NCBI GenBank assembly: GCA_028583605.1
Contig: CM053332.1
Coordinates: forward strand, 10,962,442 to 11,026,441
Reading direction: 5' to 3'
DNA from: Dastarcus helophoroides
Taxonomy: Eukaryota > Arthropoda > Insecta > Coleoptera > Bothrideridae
DNA: 64,000 nt
Of the stretch, positions 45,630 through 54,843 are shown piece by piece (the stretch's first letter is position 1; each line of letters starts with the position of its first letter). The notes under the pieces were generated by a model. The model made no database searches. It had not been told where the DNA came from and was given only the letters and a program-made list of their open reading frames with translations. Made by a program: the position numbers and the translations under genes.

Positions 45630-46005
45630 TGAAAATGTCGAGTGTTTTGAAAAGTTGAAATTTGTTTACGATTGTGTTCCAGAACTCCTTTTTCTGAAAT
45701 GTGCACTTTTTTTTTCAAATTTCGATGTTTTTCAAAATTTTTATTTTTTTAAAATGTCGACTTCAACTTTTGAAAGGTTGGATCTTTTCGAAAATGTCAA
45801 CTTTTTTTGAAATTTCAAAGATTTCAATTTTTTTTCGAATTTTGGTTTGTTTGTCCAATTTCCGACTTTTTTCACCGACTTTTTCAAATCTTTGAAACTT
45901 GTTATTGTTTTAAAACATTCGTTTTTTCTTGGAAAATTTTAAATATCTGTATTAAAATTTCAAAATATTTTAAAATATTGACTTATTTTCAAATTTTCAC
46001 ACATT
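45630..46005 (+). repeat. Left arm of inverted repeat (about 375 bp)
   Basis: Landmarks shared in reverse complement with 46215-46675: GTTTACGATTGTGTTCCAGA, AAATGTGCACTTTTT, CTTTTGAAAGGTTGGAT, TTTCACCGACTTTTT, CTTTGAAACTTGTTATTG, TTTAAATATCTGTAT. Confidence 0.8.
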
Positions 46006-46214
46006 TTTTTTAAATGCCTTTTTAAATTTTTGACCATTTTTTAAAATTATCTATTTTTCCAAAATATGGCTTTTTCGAAAAACCTTTTTCCAAAATATTT
46101 TTTGAAACATTTTTATAATTTCGAATGTTTTTGAAAATTTCCCCATTTTTCAATATTTTGATTTTTTAAATCCATACACATTTTTTTCAGAATTGCGATC
46201 GATTTTTGTTTTTG

Positions 46215-46675
46215 TGAATCTTAACTTTTTAAAAAATATGTCAAGATTTTGCAAAATTTTTAAATTTTGATACAGATATTTAAAATTTTCCAAAAAAAAA
46301 AACGATGGTTTTAAAACAATAACAAGTTTCAAAGGTTTGAAAATATCGAAAGTTGCCAAAAAGTCGGTGAAAAAAGTCGGGAACTGGACAAACAATCCAA
46401 AATTCGAAGGAAAAAAAGTGTCGAAATTATCAATAAAGTTGCGATTTAAAAAAAATCGAATTTTTCAAAAAAATTGAAATCTTTGAAATTTCAAAAAAGG
46501 GCGAAATTTTCGAAAAAATCCAACCTTTCAAAAGTTAAAAGTCGACATTTTAAAAAAGTAAAAATTTTGAATAACAATGTTTAAGAAAAAGTGCACATTT
46601 TAAAAAAAGAGTCCTAATTCTAGAATACAATCGTAAAAAATTCAACTTTTCAAAACACTCCACATTTCTCAAAAT
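46215..46675 (-). repeat. Right arm of inverted repeat (about 460 bp)
   Basis: Reverse complement of 45630-46005 with several insertions. The spacer is only about 210 bp, so transcripts or single strands could fold into a long imperfect hairpin. Confidence 0.8.
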
Positions 46676-47640
46676 GTTTCTTTAAAATTTCTCCTTTTTT
46701 TTAAAGTGTATCTTTTTGGGGGAAAATTGAATTTTTTTAAAAATTGCGATATTTTATGAAAATTCATCTATTTCTCAAAATGCTGGAAATTTTTCTGTTT
46801 TTGTTTTTTAAAAATTTAGTTTTTTTTCAGATTGCATGAGTTTTTTAAGACTGCATTTTTTTTTTAATTTCACTTTTTTGACATTTTTGACTGCTTCAAT
46901 ATTTCGACTTTTTAAAAAATTAAATACGAATTTTTTCTAAAACTCCAATATTTTTGAAAATTTCATTTTATGAAAAATTTTATTTTTATGAACATTTTTC
47001 CATTTTTCAAAATTTTTAATTTTTTCAACATATTCGGATTTATACAACATTTTAACTTTTTTGAACACCTTGCAATATTTAGTATATTACACAAAAATGT
47101 CGAAGATTAAAAAAAATCTGATTAAAAAAAAACAAATTTAAAAAGTGAAAACTTTCAAAAAGTAAACATTTTAAAAAAGGATCCATTTAAAAAAATTCAA
47201 AATCGTCAAAAAAAGTCGATTTCTTAGGAATTATTTGAAATGTTGAAGTTTTAAATATAAACATATCTTTAAAAAACATTCCAAATCATTAAAAAAGTAG
47301 AAATTTTGAAAAATTTCAAAAATTTGAAATTTTAAAGAAAGTGGAAATTCTCCAAACCGTCAAATTTCTAAAAAAGGCAACATTTTAAAAAATGGCCAAA
47401 TTTTCGAAAACAAGTTTAAATTTTAAAAAGTAATCTATAATTTAAAAAATATTCGAAATTATGAAGAAATGTCGATATTTAAAAAAAAAAAAATGTAGAA
47501 TTTTCAGTAAAATCTTCTAAAAACCTTAATTTTTGAAAGACCCAAATTCCGAAAAAAGTCACAATTATCAATAATTTCGAAATTTTTGTTGATTAGTCCA
47601 ACCTCATAAAAAGTATTTTTAAATTCCCTCGTTTTCTTTT

Positions 47641-47719
47641 CCTATTAACTATCTACAGTATGGCAGGGTGGGACGCTTGCTTCCCCCTGGTTCATACACC
47701 CACCAAAAAATTTATGTTC
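47641..47719. other. GC-richer junction
   Basis: A patch (GGCAGGGTGGGACGCTTGC, about 47663) between low-complexity blocks. Origin not recognised. Confidence 0.3.
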
Positions 47720-49075
47720 CCAACTGCTGGAGCCTTTTCCAGAAATTTCTACTTTTTTCTGAAAATTAGTCCTTTCCTTGAAATTTAGACTTTTTTCTCA
47801 AAATCCGCATTTTTTCACAAAATTTTTCTTTTTCTTTAGAAACTTCGAATTTATTCTAAAAGTCGACTTCTTATATCAAAATCCGACTTTCTTAAAATTT
47901 CGAATATTTGTCTCAAAATTCGTCGTTTTGTTTTTCAAATTTCGTTATTTCTCAAAATTCGACTCTTGAAAATTTCGACTTTTTTTTAAATTCATCTTTC
48001 TGAAAATTTCGCCTTGTTTATCAAACTTCGCCTTTTTCTAGAAAATTGGTAGATCTATCGATAAAAAAGTAAACATTTTTAGAATAATATTTACATGGAA
48101 ATTTTACAAAATATTTTTTTAAACTTTGAATCTTTGTAAAGACACTAAAATTTCAGAAATTTCAAATTCCAACTTTCTCAAAATTTCGCCGTTTATCTGA
48201 ATAGCAGATATTTTCTGATGTCACAGTGGGGTAGGGATAAAAAATAAATATTCAGTCAAGAAATATCGACTCTTTCTCTTGACATTTTGACTTCTTTCTG
48301 AAATTTTCCTCAAATTTGCCCTTTTTTTCGAAATTTCGACAATATTTGACCTTTCCTGGGAAATTTTGATTTTTTACTAAATTTCGACTTTTTTCTCTAA
48401 ATTTCGACTTTTTTCTCAAAATGTCGATCTTTTTCTCGAAATTTTGATAATTTTTTTTTCAAAATTTATTTGCGTTTTAGAAACTTTTGAATTTTATTTC
48501 GAAAATCGTCTTTTTCTCGAAATTTTGATATTTTTCAAGCAAGTTTTTTTTCAATAAGTCAGGTTTTTAAATTTGATTTCCTGAAGTTTCCGACTTTATA
48601 CCAAAACTGGATTTTTAAAAATTATAATTCGTCTTTTTCTAAATTACGACTTTATACTCAAAATTCTACTTATTTTGAATATTTTATAAAAATTTTAACG
48701 TATTTTCGAAATTTTGACTGTGGAAATTTCAACCTGTGTTTTAAAACTCGTCTTATTCTCGAAGCTTCGACTAAATTTCTACTTAAATTTGAACTTTATA
48801 ATTAAAATTCGGCTTTTTCTCAATATTCGTTTATTTTTTTAAAATTGGATTAATGAAAACATGAAAATTTTGAGAATAATAATTTTACGAAATTTAGAGA
48901 AAAATATTTCTTGTAATTTAGGATATTGTCAAAATTGAAATGAAAATTAAAATTGTAAGAGAAATATTTTTATTCTGGAAATTGCGAGTTTTCTCCAAGT
49001 GCTAATGAAACAGCCAACATTCGCATTCGCGAATGTTTGAAATAAATATTCGCATTCGCATTCGCGAATTTGGAA
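47720..49075 (-). mobile_element. Long dispersed repeat, copy B
   Basis: Inverted relative to copy A at 21532-23140 and collinear with it in reverse complement. It includes the CACTGTGACATCAG word (48214-48227, inverted) and the CATTCGCGAATG palindromes at 49015-49070. It lacks the TAGGGATGTAACG terminus seen in copy A and lacks the foldback insertion. No coding frame recognised. Confidence 0.7.
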
Positions 49076-49490
49076 ATTTCGAAAAAATATAATTTTTCAA
49101 AAAATGGGCATTTAAAGACATATCCGGTGTCAAGCTTTCCAAAAAAATCTAGAATTTTAGAAGGGGAAAGATTTTAAAAAAGTCGAAATTATCAGGAAAG
49201 TCGAAATTTTTAAAAACGTGAAATTTTAAAAAAGTGGAAATTTTGGATAGTTAAATATTTTGTGAAAAAAAATTAAAAGCGAAGGTTTTGAAAAAGTCGA
49301 AACCTTGATAAAAAAAACTCAACGAATAACGTTAAAAAAATCGAAATTTCCAATAGTGGGATTTTTTAAAATAGGCAAAATTTTGAAAAGAAAAAAGTTG
49401 AAATTTTCGGAAAAGTTAAAACGTTGAAGAGTCGAAACTTTGAAAAAAGTAGAAATTTTACAAAAGGATTAAATTTATAAAGACAACGCT
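49076..49490 (-). repeat. Low-complexity repeat, purine-rich
   Basis: AAAAAGTCGAAATTTT-type sequence continuing beyond copy B. Confidence 0.65.
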
Positions 49491-49559
49491 TTATTTAAAT
49501 AAAGCAGTGGTCGTGAAACAGTGAATGGGTGACATATCAGCCCTAAGTAAATTTTGACT

Positions 49560-49723
49560 GACGAAAAAGTAAGATTTTTTGAACTTACTGCACCAATCGA
49601 TACATCGAAAAAATATATCGATACCGTCGATACATCGGAACGAAAATATCGATACAAAAATATCGAATGTCGAAACGAAAACATCGATGTTTTTGATACA
49701 TCGATGTGTCGTATGCATCTCTA
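49560..49723 (-). mobile_element. hAT-like end with ATCGAT words, opposite orientation
   Basis: Repeated ATCGATACATCGA words end in GTATGCATCTCTA, the complement of a TAGAGATGCATAC terminus that resembles the TAGTGATGTATAG end at 45235. Open frames across it are by-products of the repeat. Confidence 0.45.
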
Positions 49724-50470
49724 CTATGAACACGGTATGTTTAGAAGGAAGGAAATATGACTGCATGCTCATTTCCGATCACCAGAAGGTACTTTTATGC
49801 GCCCGTGCCTGTGCTAAAACAGAAATAATATTTACATCTTTTTTAAGGCAAGGAGGATCGTTAACGTGTATATTTAGTTTGAAAGTACAACGAGGGGTCG
49901 ACAAACCAAAACAAACATATTGTTAACATATGCTTTTTCTCCACAATTGGACATGTATAAAAGTATTACCTAAAAAAATAAACCTAGTTTAAAAAAATAT
50001 GTTGGAAAACTGCAGACTATTTAGTGATTGTGATGCTCACCTAATTTTAGTCCATGTTTAACGCTGATGTTTACATCCTACTACTGTATGGTATTGTCAC
50101 AACAAAAGTTTTGTTTCGTCAAAGAAGTTAAAATTCGAATTCGATTTTCAATTCTAAATTCGGGGAAATGAAAGTTTACAGAAAAAGTAGATTATGGAAA
50201 ATTTAAAAAAGATTGAGTTTAACCTAAAAATATCGGCAAAGGGTCGAAGTTTCGAGTTCTATTTTTAATTCTTTTAGAGGAGAAAGTCGAAATTTCCGGA
50301 CAAATTCGAGAATAAAATCGAAACCGAAAATGTTAGGAATAAAGGTGACCTCTGTAGCTTCTTAGCAAAGTTGTGTTAGTTCTTTTTGTCAATAAAAAAT
50401 GAATGAATTAAAGGCGCCATTTATGAAGTTAGAACTTAAAAAACATTGATGGTTAGCGATGTTCAGTCAC
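49724..50470. other. Unique DNA with short low-complexity patch
   Basis: No gene recognised. Purine-rich low-complexity sequence at about 50100-50340. Confidence 0.35.
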
Positions 50471-50578
50471 CTATTGAAATACAAATTGTGTCCCCTGAAA
50501 CCAAAAAAGATCAAAAAACACAACAAAGGTTTCTCTAAGGCCTTTCGATAGTCAAGCTATCATCTTCAGAGAGATAGC
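50471..50578 (-). mobile_element. Hammerhead-bearing foldback repeat, copy 9 (single arm)
   Basis: One arm from ATTGAAATACAAATTGTG through CCTGAAACCAAAAAAGATC to CATCTTCAGAGAGATAGC. The outer end is missing. Confidence 0.8.
50531..50574 (-). ncRNA. Hammerhead-like ribozyme motif in repeat copy 9
   Basis: Minus strand: CTGAAGA, extra T, stem II hairpin GATAG...CTATC, GAAA, stem III G-GC-C (one pair, a covarying change from C-GC-G in other copies), and cleavage triplet CTT. Stem I has five pairs (TCTCT with AGAGA). The compensatory stem III change supports the structure. Confidence 0.5.
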
Positions 50579-51250
50579 AGTCACCAATGTTGAAATCGAC
50601 ATCAACTTCAATATTTTTCAGCATAGTCAGTGAAGAAGAGTTCTCTGAGAGTAATAGTGCACAAACGGATATCATGCTGAAATATTTATTAATTCGTAAC
50701 TCACATTAGTAATTTGTTAATATTTTTTATTGTTGGAATTTGAATTCCGTTTATTTTGTAGAAAAACATCAATATGCTTTTAGCGTTTAGACATAATTAG
50801 AAAGCATGTAACTGGAACAACTACTAAAATTACAATAAGTTCGTTAATTAACCTAAATGTAGTATTTTAGCAAACTTTTACCGGAGGAAGTAACATTTTG
50901 ATCGTTGGCAAATTACTGCTTTAGCTTTACAATTAAATGGAAGAAACATACCCGGTTTCATTTGCAAGGTATAATTAGAAACGTAAATATGCAAGAAGAA
51001 TATATGAGCTGGTCCCCTGCAGAGTTTCTATATTTAGCAAACTAATTTTCCTTACTTTCTTTTCGTTTCTTGGCCTTATTCCAATTAGAAGTGCAATGAA
51101 TTTCAGTTGGCACAATATATTAATATGTGCTATAATGTAATAATTTGTAAATTTGTTCTTGAAAATTTATGACATTAACCTTAGAACGTTGAACTGTGTA
51201 ATTGCATAAAAAATACGTACTATGTACATAGGAAATAAATTTTCAATCTA
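50579..51250. other. Unique DNA
   Basis: No gene or repeat recognised. Confidence 0.35.
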
Positions 51251-51373
51251 CAGTGTGTCCCATTAGAAGCGTAAATACGTAACTTCGTTTTTAGTGGTGA
51301 TAGAAAGTCGGTTAAATGGGCAAAGTAGTGCGAAATTTTATGTCCATTAATATGCCATTAAGAAAAAACTCGG
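51251..51373 (+). repeat. Fragment related to the MITE at 37265
   Basis: Begins CAGTGTGTCCCATTAGAAG, then GGTTAAATGGGCAAAGTAG, ending near ATATGCCATTAAGAA. It shares the core with 37282-37340 and its left end with the reverse complement of that element's right end. Confidence 0.5.
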
Positions 51374-51579
51374 GACAAAGCAAATCATAATTATTTGATC
51401 TTCCCCATTATTAAAATTTTGGCCATTGACAATTTTTTTACAAAACCCAATATAAATTAAAAATAATAATTATTTATGGACGTTCCAAAGACTACGATTT
51501 TTAAATTGTTTGCACATTTTAAATTAACAAACTTTAAAGATTACATTGATTCAGGTCATTATTAAAATGAAGCTATACT

Positions 51580-51655
51580 GTCGACTCTAGATAATTTGAA
51601 ATTTAAGAAACCAAAGAAAGAGTTCAAATGACCGAAAGTTCAAAATAATAAGAGA
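51580..51655 (+). mobile_element. Candidate pogo/Tigger-like end
   Basis: CTGTCGACTCTAGATAATTTG followed by AAATTTAAGAAACC resembles the CAGTCGACTC-type ends of Tigger/pogo elements. Only one end was seen, bordering the low-complexity block. Confidence 0.35.
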
Positions 51656-51659
51656 GTGA

Positions 51660-54600
51660 TTTTGATTTGTTAAAAAGTTTCGACTATTTTTAAAAAATGT
51701 CATTTTTTTATTTCAGCTTTTTTGAAAATTGTAACTTTCTCGAAAATTTGATTCTGTCAGAATTTCGATTTTTTGGAAAATTTGATATTCCTTGATAATA
51801 CTGATTTTCTTCAAAATTTTGACTTGTGATTTTGTTTTTTTAAATTTTGTTTATTTTTTAAAAAATTTGAAATTTTAAATATTTCTATTTTTTAATTTTA
51901 ATTTTTTTTACAAAACTTGAGCTTATACAAATATTGACCGGAAAATTCTGTTTTGCTTAATTTCGACTTTTGGAAAATTTTTTATGTAGTTTTGAAATTT
52001 TGAAACATTTATTTTAAATATTTCGACCAATTTTGAACACTTCGTCTCCCAAATTTCAATTTTTTTTTGGTAAACTTAACCTTTTTAAAAATTGGACATT
52101 TTGAAAACTTCGTTTTCGCCTGTTCTGAAGCTTTTGAAAATTTAATTTTTTTAAACATTTCGACTAGACATATTTTTTGTAAGTTATTTTTTCGAAATTT
52201 TGACATTTCAGAAAATTCCTGATTTTTCCTGCTTTAAACGTTACGGCTTCTGACAGTTTTGTAATTTTTACTGTTTTCAAGATGGAGCTCTTAAAATTTT
52301 GATTTTTGAAAATTTCGACTCTCAAAATTTAAACTTATTTAAAAATTTTTATTTACTTTCAAAATTTTGATTTTTTCTGGAAATTACATCTTATTTATTG
52401 TTTCATTTTGAAATTTTTCGATTTTACTGAAAATTATCACTTTTTTCAAGATATTTGAAAAATTTGCCTTCTTTAACAATTTCCTATATTCCTTGGAATG
52501 TTGCTCTTTTTTGTAAATTTCGACTGAAAAATTGTACCTTCTTTAAAATGTGTTTTTCTAAAAATTTGTTCTGAAAAATTTAATTTAAAATTTAAACGTT
52601 TTTCATCGACAATTATTGATCTGTTTTAAATGTCACTTTTTTTTTGAAAATTTCACCTTTTGTCTTTAAAAGCTTGATTTTTTAAATCTTGTGATTTTTC
52701 CAAATTTCAACTTGGCTTCAGTACTTCGACTGCTTTTTTTTTTGAAAAACTCGATTTTTTTTCGATCACTCAGTATTTAAGTAGTTTTCAAAAGTTGGCC
52801 CACTTAAATTTCGCCTTTTTCGGGCTCTTTGACTTTTTTTCGAGGTTTCGAAATTCGAAACTTTTTCTTGAAAATTTGATTCTTTTTCAAAATTTCGACT
52901 TTTTTAAAATCAGAACTTTTTGAAAATTTCGATCGGTTTAGAAAATTCGAATTTTTCAATATTTCTAGTTTTTGTGAAGACTTCGATTTATTTTTTGACA
53001 TTTTTCTGGAAATTATTTTATTTTTTGTTTCAATTTTTTTCGAAAAATCTACGTGTTTTAAAATTTTTGATTTTATTGAAAATTCTCACTTTTTTCAAAA
53101 TATATAATTTTTGAAAAATTTGTCCTTTTTCATGATTTTCTATATTCCTTAAAATTTGCTTCTTTTGTGTAAATTTCGATTTTTTGAAAAATTTTACTTT
53201 CTTTTCTAAAAATTTTGTTCAGTTTTGAAAAATTCGATTTTTAAAAGTGTATCATTCTTAAAATTTCGACTTTTTCTCAAATTTCAACATTGTTTAAAAA
53301 GTTTGCCTTTGAAAGTTTGATTTTTAAATTGTAACATTTTTCCAAGTTTCAAATTTGTTTTCTTGACTGATTTTAATTTTTTTTTAAAACTAAATTTTTT
53401 TTCGAAAAATTCTATAATTGAAAATTATGAGTTTTTCAAAAGTTGAATGACCTTAAAAATTCCCCCTTTCCAGTCTTTTCGATATTTTTTTTGAAAATTT
53501 GATTTTATGAAAATTGTTACTTTCAAAATTTTGACTTTTTTAAAAAAAAGAGTTTGATCTTTTCCAAATTTCCACTTTTTAGAAAGTTCCAATCTTTTCT
53601 CAAAGGTTGGATTTTTTCAAAATCTTTTTTGAAAATTTTGGGCGTTTCTAAAAATTCCAATTTTTCAAAATTTCAAATTTTTGTCGAGTCTTTTACTTCT
53701 CCTTCTCATTCTCGTTTTCTCTCCCCGTTTTTCTCTTTATTGCTTTTTTCCTCTTTCCCTTTCTCTTTCTTTCTCTTTATTTATCTTTTTATCGTCCTCT
53801 TTTCTTTTCTCTTCCTGTTTCTCTGTAACTCCTATTCCTTGATCTCTTCCTTACCGTCTTCCTCTTCTTCTTCCTCTTCCTCTTTAATACTTTTACTTTC
53901 ATGTAAATTTGATTTTTATTTGAAAGATTCTTTTTTTTTAATTTCGATCTCTTATCATCGAAATTTCGAGCATTTTCCAAAATTTCAATTTTTTCGTTGA
54001 AAATCTCGATCTTTGTTCAAAATTTTAACTACTTTTCAAAGTTTTGACTATTTAAGAATCTCGACTTGAAAAAAATGACTCGAAGGTTCGACTTTTAGGT
54101 AAATTTAGCCCCTTTGCAATAATTTGCTTTTTTTTGAAAATTTTATTTTAAATTTCGACTTTCTCGAAGTTTTGACTTTTTTTAGAATTGAAACTCTTTT
54201 TAAATTTTCGACCATTTTTCATAATTTTGGCTTTTTTGGAAAAAATTCAAGCTTTGTTCAATATCGTTAATATTTCTCGAAATTTTGACCCTTTTGAAAA
54301 TTACGACCTTTTTTTCAAAATTTTAACTTTCTCGGAATTTCAACTGTTACATAAATTTGAATATTGGTTAAAATATTCAATTTATTTTTGAAAATTTAAG
54401 TATTTGAATATCTTAAGTCTTGAAAACTTACTTGAAATATCCAATTCTTTTTAAATCCCGACATTTTTCAAGATTTTCATTTTTTAATTATTTTCTGAAA
54501 ATGACGTATTTTTTGAAAAATTTTCCATTTCGATTTTTACTGAAAATTTTAACTGTTTTGAACATTTCGACTTACTTGAATATTTTTGCTTATTTAGAAA

Positions 54601-54691
54601 ATTTTGAATTTTAAATTTTTCAGGTTTTTCAAAATTTCCACTTTTCCAAATAATTTATTTTAAAAATTTTAACTTTTTTACGATCTATACT
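51660..54691 (+). repeat. Low-complexity repeat block, pyrimidine-rich
   Basis: Includes a tandem pair with a period of about 636 bp. TTTTCTGGAAATTA followed by CTATATTCCTT begins near 52374 and again near 53010. Also contains the polypyrimidine tract at 53690-53890. A 148-codon frame (53554-54000) is F/S/L-rich and is a by-product of the repeat. Confidence 0.75.
53690..53890 (+). repeat. Polypyrimidine (CT-rich) tract
   Basis: About 200 bases, almost all C and T, on the + strand, with CTTTCTCTTT and CTTCTTCCTC words. It is distinct from the surrounding AT repeat. It may adopt triplex (H-DNA) structure. Confidence 0.75.
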
Positions 54692-54843
54692 TTAAAAATT
54701 GAAATACAAAAATTGTCCCCTGAAACCAAGAAAGATTAAAAACACAGCAAAGGTTGCTCTAACGCGTTTCAACAGCCAAGCTGTCATCTTCAGAGAGATA
54801 TTTGAATTTCAATTTTTAAAGATAACCAAGGATCCACCAAAAA
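54692..54843. mobile_element. Hammerhead-bearing foldback repeat, copy 10
   Basis: Left arm from AAAATTGAAATACAAAAATT through CCTGAAACCAAGAAAGATT to CATCTTCAGAGAGATA, then a short return arm with ATTTCAATTTTTAAAGATAACC and a shortened outer end, GGATCCACC. It splits a low-complexity tandem array. Confidence 0.8.
54756..54798 (-). ncRNA. Hammerhead-like ribozyme motif in repeat copy 10
   Basis: Minus strand: CTGAAGA, extra T, stem II GACAGC-TTG-GCTGTT (five Watson-Crick pairs plus G-U), GAAA, C-GC-G, and cleavage triplet GTT. Stem I has four pairs, CTCT with AGAG. Relative to copy 6, A-T became C-G in stem II on both sides, a compensatory pair that supports selection or shared folding. Confidence 0.55.

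Larger units (their letters stand above)
45400..47640. repeat. Low-complexity repeat block with internal inverted repeat
   Basis: Polarity alternates: pyrimidine-rich to 46190, purine-rich to 46655, pyrimidine-rich to 47090, purine-rich to 47610. The first switch is explained by the inverted repeat 45630-46005 / 46215-46675. Confidence 0.75.

Noticed and set aside
45235..49723. Single 4.5-kb hAT element bounded by the two ATCGAT-rich ends
   Set aside because: The flanking 8-mers (GTACACAT and CTATGAAC) do not match and the termini differ, so they are better treated as separate fragments.
49475..49926. Four overlapping frames of 68-115 codons
   Set aside because: They arise from ATCGATACATCGA words in a hAT-like end and read on both strands.
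53554..54000. 148-codon open frame, the longest after the mariner region
   Set aside because: Very rich in Phe, Ser and Leu, it spans low-complexity repeat and a CT-rich tract. It has no domain and is a by-product of composition.
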